Assembly (NCBI GenBank): GCA_020849325.1
Contig: JADLGL010000059.1
Coordinates: forward strand, 1 to 40,728
DNA: 40,728 nucleotides
DNA from: Bauldia sp.
Lineage (GTDB): Bacteria; Pseudomonadota; Alphaproteobacteria; Rhizobiales; Kaistiaceae
Reading direction: 5' to 3'
Position 1 is the stretch's first letter. The number at the start of each line of letters is the position of its first letter. Shown piece after piece: positions 22,418 to 32,840 of the stretch. The notes below the pieces were generated by a model. It ran no database searches. It saw nothing but the letters and a program-made list of their open reading frames with translations, and was not told the DNA's origin. A program made the position numbers and the translations under genes.

Positions 22418-23976
22418 TGTTCGCCCGCGCTTCGGTTCCGTGGCTGCTCGCGAACGAGCTCAGGCTGCTGTGGCGGTCGTTCGGCAGCAGGAAGGGTTCG
22501 GCGCCGCGGAAGCGCCGGTTCCGCTTCCCGCCGTGGCTCGCCGCGGCGCTGGTCATCGCGGCGGTGTCCGCCGCGTTCATCCCGGCCGCGATCTCGCTCC
22601 GCGATGTCGAGATCGTGCCGGTGCCGCTCCTCGTCGTCATCATCGACCTCGTCCTCGCGCTGATCCTGTCGCTGATGCTGTCGCAGACGGTGGTCTCGGC
22701 GGTGGACGCCTTCTACCAGCGCGGCGATCTCGACCTTCTCCTCTCCTCGCCGCTGTCGCCGACGCGCATCCTCGTCGTCCGCGCCCTCGCCATCGCCGTG
22801 AACCCGATCATGGTGTTTGCGGGGCTCGCGACGCCGTTCCTCGTCCCGGCCGCCGTCCTCGGCCATCCCGAGCTTCTCCTTGCCTATGGCGTGATCATCG
22901 CGATCTCGCTGACGGCGACCGCCGCGGGCCTCGCGCTCGCGATTGCCCTCTTCCGGCTCATCGGCCCGCGGAAGACCCGCACGGTGGCACAGATCCTCGC
23001 CGCGCTCGTGGGCGCGGTGTTCGTCATCGCGGCGCAGGTGCCGAACATCATGGCCGGCGACGACCGCGAGGCGTTCTGGACCGAACGGATCTACGAGATC
23101 ATCAGCGTCGAGACGCTGCCGGCGATCCTGCAATGGCCGGCGGAGGCGGTGCTCGGGCGGCCGCTGCCGCTCATCGTCATCCTCGGCTTCGCGATCGTCC
23201 TCTTCACGGTCGTCGCGCTCTGGGTCGGCCGTCACTTCGCCTCGGACGCCGCCGCGGCCAACAGCGCGGCGCCGGCCGTCCGCAGGCGGCCGGCCAAGAC
23301 GACGGCGCGGTTCGGCTCGGGCGTGATCCGCGCGACGATGGTGAAGGAGGCGCGGCTTCTCCTCCGCGACCCCGGCCTCATCTCGCAGGTGCTGCTGCGG
23401 GTGATCTACCTCTTCCCGCTCGCCGTCTTCATCTTCACCTCCGGGGAAACGCTCGAAGGCTTCGGCGGGGTCATGGCCGCCGGCTCGATGGCGCTCCTCG
23501 CCGGCCAGCTCGCCGGCAGCATCGCCTGGATCACGCTGTCGGCGGAGGATTCGCCGGAGCTCCTCGCTTCCGCGCCCGTGCCGATCCGGCGCTTCTGGAA
23601 CGCAAAGCTCATCGTCACGCTCGTGCCGTCGGCGGTCCTCGTCGTGCCGGTATCGATCGCGCTCGCCTTCTTCGCGCCGATCCCCGGCCTTCTCGGCCTC
23701 CTCGGCGGCGCCGCGGCGGCGGTGTCGGCGGCGCTGATCAACCTCTGGCTCCAGAAGCAGACCAAGCGCGCCGAATTCCGGAAGTCGTGGAGCTCGTCGT
23801 TCGCCGCTTCCGTGCTCGAGCTCGCGACCAGCGCGGGCTGGGCTGCGGCGACCGGACTTGCGGTCGCGGGGTCGATCTGGGCCCTTGCCGGAGCGGCCGT
23901 CGCGCTGGTGGCGCTGGCGCTGTCCTACCGCTCGGAGGCGACGATCCAGGCCCGGCTCACCGGCCAGGAAGCCTGA
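22417..23976 (+). CDS. ABC-2 type exporter permease
   Basis: 519 residues with about ten to twelve hydrophobic segments in two similar halves. The first half carries the motif YQRGDLDLLLSSPLSPTRIL and the second carries EDSPELLASAPVPIRRFW. Such internally duplicated permeases, each half with an S/A-P motif on a cytoplasmic loop, form a recognisable ABC-2 exporter subfamily and would work as a single chain rather than as a dimer. It is translationally coupled to the upstream ATPase. After it, 90 nt precede the next ATPase gene, and no terminator is apparent. Confidence 0.88.
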   Translation: MFARASVPWLLANELRLLWRSFGSRKGSAPRKRRFRFPPWLAAALVIAAVSAAFIPAAISLRDVEIVPVPLLVVIIDLVLALILSLMLSQTVVSAVDAFYQRGDLDLLLSSPLSPTRILVVRALAIAVNPIMVFAGLATPFLVPAAVLGHPELLLAYGVIIAISLTATAAGLALAIALFRLIGPRKTRTVAQILAALVGAVFVIAAQVPNIMAGDDREAFWTERIYEIISVETLPAILQWPAEAVLGRPLPLIVILGFAIVLFTVVALWVGRHFASDAAAANSAAPAVRRRPAKTTARFGSGVIRATMVKEARLLLRDPGLISQVLLRVIYLFPLAVFIFTSGETLEGFGGVMAAGSMALLAGQLAGSIAWITLSAEDSPELLASAPVPIRRFWNAKLIVTLVPSAVLVVPVSIALAFFAPIPGLLGLLGGAAAAVSAALINLWLQKQTKRAEFRKSWSSSFAASVLELATSAGWAAATGLAVAGSIWALAGAAVALVALALSYRSEATIQARLTGQEA

Positions 23977-24066
23977 CGGCCCACCGAAAATCGGGTGGCG
24001 CCGCTGGACAAGGCGCCGCGCCGACAGCATGTCTCAGCCGACGCCCAGCGAGGAGCCGAGCCGATC

Positions 24067-25011
24067 ATGGCCAGCAGCATCGTTCTCGAGGCCACCGGCC
24101 TTCGGAAGACGTTCGGCCAGCTCCAGGCCGTCAAGGACATCTCGATCCGGATCGAGCAGGGCGAGACGTACGGTCTCCTCGGGCCGAATGGATCGGGCAA
24201 GACGACGACCATCTCGATGATCTGCGGCCTCCTGCCGGCCGACGGCGGCGAGGTGAGGATCGCCGGCATGCCGATGACGACGACGACGCTCGAACCGAAG
24301 AAGATCGTCGGCCTCGTGCCGCAGGACCTCGCGATCTACCCCGACCTCACGGCGCGCGAGAACCTCACCTTCTTCGGCCGGCTCTACGGCATTCCGTCCG
24401 CGACGCTGAAGAGCCGCGTCGACGAGGTGCTCAAGGTCATCGGTCTCCTCGACCGCGCGAACGACCGGAGCGGTACGTTCTCCGGCGGCATGAAGCGGCG
24501 CCTCAACATCGGCATCGGCCTCATCCACGGGCCGAGCCTCCTCATCCTCGACGAGCCGACCGTCGGCGTCGACCCGCAGTCGCGGAACGCGATCCTCGAC
24601 AGCATCGAGAGGCTCGCCGGCGCCGGCATCGCGGTGCTCTACACCACTCACTACATGGAAGAGGCGGAGCGCCTCTGCGACCGCGTCGCGATCATCGACG
24701 GCGGCGAGATCAGGGCCGAAGGCACGCAGGAGGAACTCGTCCGCCTCGTCGGCGAGAACGACCGCATCAGGATCACCGGCAGCGGGGCGCTCGCGACGGC
24801 GGCCGAGCGTCTCCGGACGCTGCCCGGCATCGCCGGCGCATCGGCGGCCGACGATCAGCTCTCGGTGTTGACGGGCGACGCCGGCGCGGTGCTCAGCACC
24901 GTCCTCCAGGAACTCACCGCCGACGGCGTCGCGATCGCCTCGGTGTCGATCGAGAAGCCGGATCTCGAGACCGTGTTCCTGCACGTCACCGGCAAGGCGC
25001 TCAGGGACTGA
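24067..25011 (+). CDS. ABC-2 type exporter ATP-binding protein (second unit)
   Basis: 314 residues from ATG 24067 (GAGGAG about 10 nt upstream). Walker A is GPNGSGKTT near 39-47, the signature is FSGGMKRRLNIGIGL, Walker B is SLLILDEPTVGVDP and the H-loop is LYTTHYMEEAE. A C-terminal extension of about 90 residues after the nucleotide-binding domain is typical of DrrA/CcmA-like drug or lipid exporter ATPases. It is followed 2 nt later by its two permeases, which together form a second, separate exporter downstream of the 21638-23976 unit. Confidence 0.93.
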   Translation: MASSIVLEATGLRKTFGQLQAVKDISIRIEQGETYGLLGPNGSGKTTTISMICGLLPADGGEVRIAGMPMTTTTLEPKKIVGLVPQDLAIYPDLTARENLTFFGRLYGIPSATLKSRVDEVLKVIGLLDRANDRSGTFSGGMKRRLNIGIGLIHGPSLLILDEPTVGVDPQSRNAILDSIERLAGAGIAVLYTTHYMEEAERLCDRVAIIDGGEIRAEGTQEELVRLVGENDRIRITGSGALATAAERLRTLPGIAGASAADDQLSVLTGDAGAVLSTVLQELTADGVAIASVSIEKPDLETVFLHVTGKALRD

Positions 25012-25013
25012 CG

Positions 25014-26195
25014 ATGCTGACCGCCCTCACCATCGCCCGGAAGGAGGTCGCGCAACGGCTCCGCGACAAGTCCTTCCTGATCGTCGGCATCCTGTCGCCG
25101 CTGGTCCTTGCCTTCATCTTCAACCTCGTTCTCGGCGACATCGTGCGGCCGGACCCGAGCCTCACCTTCGACTTCGGCGTCGTCGACGAGGACGGCGCCG
25201 AGCTCGGCGGTGCTTTCGGCCAGATGCTGGCGGCGGCCGAGGCGGACGGCCTCGTCACCGTCACGCGCTACGACACCGAGGCGGCGGCGACCGCGGCGGT
25301 GGACGCCGACGAGGTCGCGGCGGCCTTCATCCTGCCGGATGGGCTGTCGGCGGCGGTCCTCGTGATGAACCAGGACGCAACCATCAGGGTCGTCGGCAAC
25401 GTCGATTCCAGCATCGGCCGGGCGGTCGCGGAGGCGATGGCGGGGCGGTTCGCCGAAATCGTCCGCACGGCGAGCCTTTCCGTCCAGGCGGCGCTGGCGG
25501 CCGGCGCGATCACGCCCGACCAGATTGGCGCTGCGGTTGCCGCGGCGACCGCGGCGGAGCCGGTGCTCGCGGCGGCGACGGTCGAGGTCCGGTCGCGGCA
25601 ACTCGCTTCGGCGACGTTCTTCGTCGCCGGCCTCGGCATCTTCTTCATCTTCTTCATCGTGGGCCTCTCGGTGACGAGCCTCCTCGAGGAGCGGACGCAC
25701 GGCACGCTGGCGCGGCTCCTCGCGGCGCCCATCCGCCCGGCTTCGATCGTTGCCGGCAAGACGCTCGCTTCGATCGGGCTAGGCGTCCTTGCGATGGCGA
25801 TCCTCGCGATCGCCTCCACGATCCTGATGGGCGCCGAATGGGGCAACCCCGCCATCGCCGCCCTCGTGATCCTCGCCGCCGTGATCGCCGCCGCCGGGAT
25901 CATGATCTTCGTCGGCGGTCTCGCGCGGACGGCCGAGCAGGCGCAGAACCTCCAGACCGTCGTCGGCCTGACTCTCGCGATGCTCGGCGGCACCTTCGTG
26001 CCGATCACGACGAGCGAAGGGTTCCTTGCCAGCGTCCGCTACGTCACGCCCAATGCCTGGTACATGCGCGGCCTCGGCGATGCGTCGGGCGGGGCCTATG
26101 GCGGCGCATTCCAGGCGATCGGCATCCTCCTCCTCTTCGGCATCGTGTTCGGCGGGGTCGGGCTCCTTCTCGTCCGCCGGGTGGTGAAGCCATGA
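25014..26195 (+). CDS. ABC-2 type exporter permease, YhhJ/NatB-like (first of pair)
   Basis: 393 residues. It has an N-terminal membrane helix preceded by the cytoplasmic EVAQRLRDKSF. A large extracytoplasmic domain of about 155 residues (after VLGDIVRPDP) follows, and then five to six membrane helices with the EERTHGTLARLLAAPIRP motif (an EhR-type loop characteristic of ABC-2 permeases). This is the layout of NatB/YhbF-like exporters. It overlaps the next permease by ATGA, and the two probably form a heterodimer served by the ATPase at 24067. Confidence 0.92.
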   Translation: MLTALTIARKEVAQRLRDKSFLIVGILSPLVLAFIFNLVLGDIVRPDPSLTFDFGVVDEDGAELGGAFGQMLAAAEADGLVTVTRYDTEAAATAAVDADEVAAAFILPDGLSAAVLVMNQDATIRVVGNVDSSIGRAVAEAMAGRFAEIVRTASLSVQAALAAGAITPDQIGAAVAAATAAEPVLAAATVEVRSRQLASATFFVAGLGIFFIFFIVGLSVTSLLEERTHGTLARLLAAPIRPASIVAGKTLASIGLGVLAMAILAIASTILMGAEWGNPAIAALVILAAVIAAAGIMIFVGGLARTAEQAQNLQTVVGLTLAMLGGTFVPITTSEGFLASVRYVTPNAWYMRGLGDASGGAYGGAFQAIGILLLFGIVFGGVGLLLVRRVVKP

Positions 26196-27361
26196 AGCCG
26201 CTCGCCATCACCGCCGTCGCGCTGAAACGCTTCATCCGCGAGCGGTCGAACCTCTTCTTCGTCTTCATCATGCCGATCGGCATCATCATCCTGATCGGCG
26301 CCCAGTTCGGCGGCGGCCAGACGCCGCGGCTCGGCGTCTATCTGCCGTCCGACGCCGGTGCCGTGGGGCAGGCGATCGTGACCGAGCTCGAAGCGACCCC
26401 GGCGATCGACGTCGTGCCGGTCGCGAGCGCCGAGGCGCTGCGGGACGGCGTCGCGCTCGGCACCGTCGCGCTCGGCCTCGAAATCCCCGCCGGGCTGACG
26501 GCGCGGCTCGACGCCGGGGAATCGCCCGACGTGACGATCGTGGCGCCGGTCGGCGGCGCCGTCGGCCCATACGAGGCCCTCATCAACCACGCCATTGCCG
26601 GCGCGAGCGAGGGGACGGCCGCCGTCCGCTTCGCGGTCGCCCGCGGCGCGACCGCCGCGGCGGCTGCGGCCGCGGTCGCGACGGTCACGCCCAACATTCC
26701 GACGATCGCGGTGGCGTCCTCGGTGGAAGGCCAGTCGCTGTTCGCGGGCATGCAGAGCGGTTTCCAGCTCGGCGCGACGAGCCAGCTGATCCTGTTCATG
26801 TTCGTCACCGGCCTCACGGGCGCGGCGGCGCTCATCCAGGCACGACGCTACGGCGTCACGCTCCGCATGATGGGAACGCCGACGCGGCCGTCGGAAATCA
26901 TTCTCGGCGAGGGCCTCGGCCGGCTCGCGGTGGTGCTGGTGCAGGGCCTCTACATCATCGCGGTGACGGCGATCGTCTTCGGCGTCGCCTGGGGCAGCAT
27001 GCTCGCCGCGGCGCTCATCCTCCTCGCCTTCGGCGCGGTCGCGACGGGCGCGGCGATGCTGTTCGGGGCGCTGTTCTCGAACGACCAGCAGGCCGCCGGC
27101 GTCGGCGTCATGGTGGGCCTCGGCGTCTCGGCGCTCGGCGGCGCGATGGTGCCCTACGAGATCTTCCCCGCCGCGATGCAGACCGTGGCGCAGTTCACGC
27201 CGCACTACTGGGCGCTCGACGCCTTCGCCGAAATCCAGCGCCGCGGCGGCGGCGTGGCCGACATCCTGCCGCAACTCGGCGTCCTCGCCGCCTACGCCGC
27301 CGTGCTGCTGGGGCTCGCGACGCTCCGGATGCGCGCGACGTTGGGACGCGCGATCGCCTGA
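26192..27361 (+). CDS. ABC-2 type exporter permease (second of pair)
   Basis: 389 residues with the same plan as its neighbour: one N-terminal helix after KRFIRERSNLFFVFI, an extracytoplasmic domain (about 40-190) with an Ala-rich stretch near 150-160, then about six membrane helices. The loop IQARRYGVTLRMMGTPTRP replaces the usual EhR-like signature, and ALGGAMVPYEIFPAAMQTVAQFTPHYWALD matches the conserved C-terminal region of ABC-2 permeases. It is coupled to the preceding permease. The HIT gene starts 15 nt after its stop. Confidence 0.92.
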   Translation: MKPLAITAVALKRFIRERSNLFFVFIMPIGIIILIGAQFGGGQTPRLGVYLPSDAGAVGQAIVTELEATPAIDVVPVASAEALRDGVALGTVALGLEIPAGLTARLDAGESPDVTIVAPVGGAVGPYEALINHAIAGASEGTAAVRFAVARGATAAAAAAAVATVTPNIPTIAVASSVEGQSLFAGMQSGFQLGATSQLILFMFVTGLTGAAALIQARRYGVTLRMMGTPTRPSEIILGEGLGRLAVVLVQGLYIIAVTAIVFGVAWGSMLAAALILLAFGAVATGAAMLFGALFSNDQQAAGVGVMVGLGVSALGGAMVPYEIFPAAMQTVAQFTPHYWALDAFAEIQRRGGGVADILPQLGVLAAYAAVLLGLATLRMRATLGRAIA

Positions 27362-27376
27362 CCTCAGGAGACCCAA

Positions 27377-27796
27377 TTGGCCTACGACGACAGCAACATC
27401 TTCGCCCGCATCCTCCGCGGCGAGATTCCGAGCCACAAGGTGTTCGAGGACGCGGAGACGCTCGCCTTCATGGACGTGAGCCCGATCTCGAAGGGGCACA
27501 CGCTGGTGGTTCCGAAGGTGAGGGCGCGGAACGTCCTCGATGCGCCGCCGGAAGCGCTGGCGGCGGTGGCGGTGACGGTGGGGAAGGTCGCGCGGGCGGC
27601 CAAGGCGGCGTTCGAGGCGGACGGCGTCGCCATCATGCAGTTCAACGAGGCGCCGGCGGGACAATCCGTGTTCCATCTCCACTTCCATGTCGTGCCGCGC
27701 TGGGTGGGGGTCGCGCTGAAGCCGCATGGCGGGCCGATGGAGAAGCCCGAGGTCCTCAAGGAACACGCGGAACGAATCCGGGCTGCTCTCGTTTAA
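27377..27796 (+). CDS. HIT-family nucleotide hydrolase/transferase
   Basis: This 139-residue cytoplasmic protein of the histidine-triad superfamily (Hint branch) hydrolyses AMP-linked phosphoramidates or similar nucleotides. The active-site triad is VFHLHFHVVPRW (HxHxHxx), the nucleotide-contacting FARILRGEIP stands at the N-terminus, and FMDVSPISKGHTLVVPK follows. The start is TTG 27377 with CAGGAG 6 nt upstream; no ATG is available before the conserved core, so this rare start is well supported. It sits directly behind the exporter permeases and is likely co-transcribed with them, with no obvious functional connection. Confidence 0.95.
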   Translation: MAYDDSNIFARILRGEIPSHKVFEDAETLAFMDVSPISKGHTLVVPKVRARNVLDAPPEALAAVAVTVGKVARAAKAAFEADGVAIMQFNEAPAGQSVFHLHFHVVPRWVGVALKPHGGPMEKPEVLKEHAERIRAALV

Positions 27797-27874
27797 TGTC
27801 CGTGTCCGTACTGGTGACCACGGCCATTCCGGCAGGTCTCGGGCGGGTACGCGAACATCAAAGGGGCGCCCGCC

Positions 27875-28048
27875 ATGTCCACCCTCGGCATCGTACTCAT
27901 CGTCGTTCTGGTTCTGCTGCTTCTCGGTGCGTTTCCGAGCTGGGGCTACTCGCGCAACTGGGGCTACGGGCCGTCCGGCCTCCTCGGTGTGCTTCTCATC
28001 ATCGTCATCATTCTTGCTCTGACCGGCACGTTCTCGCGAGTCGTCTGA
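27875..28048 (+). CDS. DUF3309-family membrane microprotein
   Basis: 57 residues. It has two hydrophobic helices (about 4-18 and 36-50) separated by the signature PSWGYSRNWGYGPSGLLG, which is characteristic of DUF3309 proteins found widely in proteobacteria, often as stress-related small membrane proteins of unknown role. The start ATG 27875 follows AAAGGGG-CGCCCGCC. A perfect 10-bp hairpin lies 32 nt after the stop. Confidence 0.9.
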   Translation: MSTLGIVLIVVLVLLLLGAFPSWGYSRNWGYGPSGLLGVLLIIVIILALTGTFSRVV

Positions 28049-28080
28049 CCCTCGTGGGGCAAACAGGTCGGAAGCAGACG

Positions 28081-28106
28081 GAAGCCCCGGCATCGTCCGG
28101 GGCTTC
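28081..28106. terminator. Hairpin downstream of DUF3309
   Basis: GAAGCCCCGG and CCGGGGCTTC make a perfect 10-bp stem with a 6-nt loop. There is no strong T-run on either side, so termination may be partial or the hairpin may stabilise the transcript's 3' end. Confidence 0.6.
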
Positions 28107-28214
28107 TGCCGTTCCGGAAAGCGCGGGTGTTGCCGGAAAACCCGGAATCGCCGATCTGTGGCGCCGGCGGCATTGTGCTATGGAGCGGCCACAATTGGCT
28201 TCTACGGCGACGGC

Positions 28215-28637
28215 ATGACATTCGCACGCGGACCGCTCGGGCGGTATTTGGCGCTTGGGCTCTCGGTCGTCATGGCGGTCGCGGCGCGGCCGGCACTCGC
28301 TGACCGCATTTCGACGCCGATCGCCCAATTCACCGGCCTCGACAAGATCACCGGCCGCATCATCACTTTCGACGTCTACATCAACGAGACGGTGCAGTTC
28401 GGCGTGCTGCAGATCACGCCGCGCGTCTGCTACATGCGGACGCCCGACGAGGCGCCGCAGACGGATGCGTTCGTGGAGGTGGACGAGCTGACGCTCGACC
28501 GCCGCATCCAGCGCATTTTCACCGGCTGGATGTTCGCCGAGAGCCCCGGCCTCCATGCCGTGGACCACGCCGTCTATGACGTGTGGCTGACGAGCTGCAA
28601 GACGACGTCGGACGTGGCGCCCCCCGCCAACCGCTGA
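28215..28637 (+). CDS. DUF2155 domain protein, exported
   Basis: 140 residues with a signal peptide ([17 protein letters not shown]) and the DUF2155 core: the [27 protein letters not shown] stretch, the [11 protein letters not shown] motif with its conserved Cys, and [29 protein letters not shown] with a second conserved Cys, which may form a disulphide. ATG 28215 is chosen because it gives a normal signal peptide; an earlier frame start at 28158 adds 19 residues. The family is alphaproteobacterial and has no known function. It regularly neighbours aat/accBC (from memory). Its last 64 nt overlap the 3' end of aat on the opposite strand. Confidence 0.88.
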   Translation: MTFARGPLGRYLALGLSVVMAVAARPALADRISTPIAQFTGLDKITGRIITFDVYINETVQFGVLQITPRVCYMRTPDEAPQTDAFVEVDELTLDRRIQRIFTGWMFAESPGLHAVDHAVYDVWLTSCKTTSDVAPPANR

Positions 28638-29244
28638 AAATCGGCCTCGCCGGAGACCGCGCGCTCGAGCAGCTTCTGGTACTCCGCGCGCGGGATTTCG
28701 ACCGCGCCGAAGCGCCGGAGGTGCTCGGTGATGAACTGCGTGTCGAGGAGCGTGAAGCCGCCGGCGCGGAGCCGTGCCACGAGGTGCACCAGCGCCACCT
28801 TCGACGCATCGGTCTCGCGCGTGAACATGCTCTCGCCGAAGAACGCGCCGCCGAGGGCGAGGCCGTAGAGGCCGCCCACCAGTTCGCCGTCCTTCCAGGC
28901 CTCCACGGTGTGGCAGTGGCCGAGTTCGAAGAGGCGGGCGTAGAGGCGGCGGATGCGGCCGTTGATCCACGTCTTCGGCCGTGCCTCGACCGATGCCGCA
29001 CAGCCGTCGATGACGCCCCCGAAATCCGTGTCGACCCGGATTTCGAACGGCGCCTGGCGCACGGTGCGGGCGAGGCGGCGCGGGAGGTGGAAGGCGTCGA
29101 GCGGCAGGACGCCGCGGAGTTCCGGCTCGACCCAGAAGAGGCCGGGGTCGTCGGCCGATTCCGCCATCGGGAAAACGCCGATGGCGTAGGCCTTGAGGAG
29201 AACCTCCGGCGTGATCTCGAAGCGGCTGCCGGCGCCGGCGCGCA

Positions 29245-29245
<1 letters not shown>
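28574..29245 (-). CDS. aat: Leucyl/phenylalanyl-tRNA-protein transferase
   Basis: Transfers Leu or Phe from aminoacyl-tRNA to proteins starting with Lys or Arg, creating N-degrons recognised by ClpS-ClpAP, whose genes lie at 16889-19672. 223 residues, normal for the shorter Aat type. Landmarks are [19 protein letters not shown], the [17 protein letters not shown] stretch, the [18 protein letters not shown] core and [18 protein letters not shown]. Start: GTG at 29245 overlaps the accC stop (TAGTG), an efficient re-initiation arrangement. A long upstream frame is only read-through of accC sequence in another frame. The final 64 nt overlap the convergent DUF2155 gene. Confidence 0.96.
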
Positions 29246-30585
<1,340 letters not shown>

Positions 30586-30595
30586 GGTCCGGCTG

Positions 30596-31057
30596 TCACT
30601 CGATGATCATGAGCGGTTCGCCATACTCCACCGGCTGACCGTCATTGACGAGAATCTGCTTCACCGTGCCGGCCTTGGGGGCCGGGATCTGGTTCATCGT
30701 CTTCATCGCCTCGACGATGAGGAGCGCCTGGCCGACGCGGACCTTGTCGCCGACCTCGACGAAGGGTTTTGCATCGGGATCCGGCGCCCGGTAGGCCGTG
30801 CCGACCATCGGCGAGGGCACGGCGCCGGGATGGCTCGCGGGATTCTCCGAGGCCGCGGGCGTTGCCGCCGCGACGCCGCGGGTCTCGGCCGGCGCCGCCG
30901 CGTAGGGCACCGTCGCCTGGACCTGCACCGCGTTCCGGGCCACCCTGACGCGGAAATCCTCGCGCTCGATCTCGATCTCGGTGAGGTTGGTCTCGGTGAG
31001 GAGCCGCGCGAGTTCGCGGATCAGCTCCTCTTCGACCCCAGTTTTCTTAGCCGGCAT
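30596..31057 (-). CDS. accB: Acetyl-CoA carboxylase, biotin carboxyl carrier protein
   Basis: 153 residues from ATG 31057 (AGGG 7 nt upstream; GTG 31063 is an alternative). The N-terminal helix ([24 protein letters not shown]) is followed by a Pro/Ala-rich flexible linker (about 50-85) and a biotinyl domain starting PSPMVGTAY. The biotin acceptor is Lys119 in VEAMKTMN. It carries carboxybiotin between AccC and the carboxyltransferase. Order aroQ-accB-accC-aat, all minus strand with small gaps, suggests one operon. Confidence 0.97.
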   Translation of the reverse strand: MPAKKTGVEEELIRELARLLTETNLTEIEIEREDFRVRVARNAVQVQATVPYAAAPAETRGVAAATPAASENPASHPGAVPSPMVGTAYRAPDPDAKPFVEVGDKVRVGQALLIVEAMKTMNQIPAPKAGTVKQILVNDGQPVEYGEPLMIIE

Positions 31058-31075
31058 GGACACGCCCTAGCGAGG

Positions 31076-31516
31076 TTACGAAGCGGCCGGCCCGGCCAGC
31101 GCTTCGAGCGCCAGCACATAGCCGGTCGGACCAAGTCCGCAGATCACCCCGAGGGCGACCGGCGAGACGTAAGAATGGTGGCGGAAGGCCTCCCGGGCAA
31201 AGATGTTCGAGAGGTGCACTTCGACCGTAGGAATGCGCGCGCCCTTGATCGCATCGTGGAGCGCGACCGAGGTATGGGTGTAGGCGCCGGGGTTGATGAC
31301 GAGCCCCTTCGCCGTGCGGCCGGCCTCCTGGATCCAGTCGACCAGCGTTCCCTCGTGATTGCTTTGGCGGAAATCCACCGAAAGGCCAAGCCGCGTCGCG
31401 GCGGCCCGGCAATCCGTCTCGATGTCTTTCAACGTGCGCGCGCCGTATACGTCCGGCTCGCGCGTGCCGAGCAGGTTGAGGTTGGGGCCGTTGAGAATGA
31501 AAACGGTGTCGGGCAT
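31076..31516 (-). CDS. aroQ: Type II 3-dehydroquinate dehydratase
   Basis: Dehydrates 3-dehydroquinate to 3-dehydroshikimate in the shikimate pathway; a dodecamer in this family. 146 residues from ATG 31516. Landmarks are the [15 protein letters not shown] start, catalytic Tyr24 in the flexible lid (PDVYGARTL), RQSNHEG at 50-56, NPGAYTHTS at 75-83 with the conserved Asn/His, and [17 protein letters not shown] at 99-115. It is 18 nt upstream of accB and probably leads that operon. The longer in-frame extension to 31561 has no family support. Confidence 0.97.
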   Translation of the reverse strand: MPDTVFILNGPNLNLLGTREPDVYGARTLKDIETDCRAAATRLGLSVDFRQSNHEGTLVDWIQEAGRTAKGLVINPGAYTHTSVALHDAIKGARIPTVEVHLSNIFAREAFRHHSYVSPVALGVICGLGPTGYVLALEALAGPAAS

Positions 31517-31620
31517 CCGTCCGCTTCGGCCAAGGACCGGGTGAGGCGGTTCTTCCGGCAAAAAGGTAGCCGCTTATAGGGGATTCGGATTCGAATTGCG
31601 AACCGGCCGTTGGATAACCG

Positions 31621-32559
31621 TCAGCAGACGGTCTGTCCGCATTGCCGCATCGCGACGACCCGCGCCCGCAGCGCGTCATAACCCACCGCGCCGACGACCA
31701 CCTCGTCGCCGATGACGTAGGACGGCGTGCCGGTGAGCCCGAGGGCGCCGGCCATCACATAGGCTTCCTCGATCGTGGCGATGATCTCGTTGCTCTGGAG
31801 CGCAGTGGTGAGGGCGACGATGTCGATGCCGACCTGCGCGGCGGCATCGAGGGCCAGTTCGCCGGTGGCGGGCGCGGCGCTGCCGAGGAGGAGCTGGTGG
31901 AAGGCGTCGTACTTGTCAGGCGCCACCATGATGACGGCTGCGGCAACCTGCGCCGCCTCGGTCGACCCGGTGCCGAGCACGGGGAATTCCTTGAGGACGA
32001 TGCGCAGGTTCGGGTCTTCGGCGACGAGGCGGTTCATGTCGTCGAGGGCGCGCTTGCAGTACGTGCAGTTGTAATCGAAGAACTCGACGAGGGTGACGTC
32101 GCCGTTCGGATTGCCGAGGACGGCCTGGCGCGGCGAGAACAGAAGCTCCTCGCGGTACTGCGCGATCGCCTGCGCCTGCTGCGCGGCCTCGGCGTCGATG
32201 CGCCGGCGCTCGAGCTCGGTCACCGCGTCCTGGATCACCTCGGGGTTGTTGACGAGGTAGTCCCGGATGAAGACCGGATTGGCCGCGAGGTAGTTGGCGA
32301 TCATCGCGTTGATCGCGGCCTGCTCCTCGGCGGTGAAGGCGTCGCCGACGGGCAGGAGGACGGGGGCCGGCGCGGGCGCGGCCGTCGCGGCCGGGGCCGG
32401 CAGGATGTTGGCGGGGATGGGGTCGGCCGCCGGGGCGACCTGGGCAAGCGCGGCGGGCGCCAGCGCGGTGTCGTGGGTGGTGAAGGCGTAGACCACGCCG
32501 CCGATCGCGACCGCGACCGTTGCGGCGATGGTGGCGGTGAAACGCGATGAGAGCGACAT
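31621..32559 (-). CDS. DsbA-family thiol:disulfide oxidoreductase, membrane-anchored or exported
   Basis: 312 residues. An N-terminal hydrophobic segment (about 8-26, signal or anchor) is followed by an Ala/Pro-rich stretch (31-71), a charged helical dimerisation-like region (75-140) and a DsbA-type thioredoxin fold (from about 150). The active site is CTYC at 165-168 in EFFDYNCTYCKRA, with cis-Pro in LTGTPSYVIGD. This plan matches the DsbA/DsbG-like Com1/BdbD group, which makes or reshuffles disulphides in the periplasm. Two further Cys near the C-terminus (QCGQTVC) could form an extra disulphide. It is 104 nt upstream of aroQ on the same strand. Substrates unknown. Confidence 0.92.
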   Translation of the reverse strand: MSLSSRFTATIAATVAVAIGGVVYAFTTHDTALAPAALAQVAPAADPIPANILPAPAATAAPAPAPVLLPVGDAFTAEEQAAINAMIANYLAANPVFIRDYLVNNPEVIQDAVTELERRRIDAEAAQQAQAIAQYREELLFSPRQAVLGNPNGDVTLVEFFDYNCTYCKRALDDMNRLVAEDPNLRIVLKEFPVLGTGSTEAAQVAAAVIMVAPDKYDAFHQLLLGSAAPATGELALDAAAQVGIDIVALTTALQSNEIIATIEEAYVMAGALGLTGTPSYVIGDEVVVGAVGYDALRARVVAMRQCGQTVC

Positions 32560-32840
32560 CTTGCGACCGATCCGTGGACTGCGCCTTCATAGGCCGAGAT
32601 GACGAACGAACCGTTCGCGCCGGCCTGCGAGCACGACGAATTCCCCTGTTGTCGTCGCGCGCCCCCTGATGTGGCATCCGGCACGCGACAAGCCAACCCT
32701 TCCAAACCTGCGGCGCCGCTGATACCGACGACCGTGAGAAACGGGTTCTTTGCCGCCAAGTGCGGCCGGGGCAAGGCGGACCGGGCCGGCGACGGCGTGG
32801 CGCACCGACCCCAGCGGCGAAAGTGCGGGGGCGGAACGTG

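Noticed and set aside
22387-24030. 547-codon open frame antisense to the exporter permease
   Set aside because: It is extremely rich in Arg/Asp/Glu and has no motif. The plus-strand permease with clear membrane helices explains the region.
23995-24066. N-terminal extension of the second exporter ATPase from 23995
   Set aside because: The extra 24 residues lack conservation, while ATG 24067 has a good ribosome-binding site and the normal domain start.
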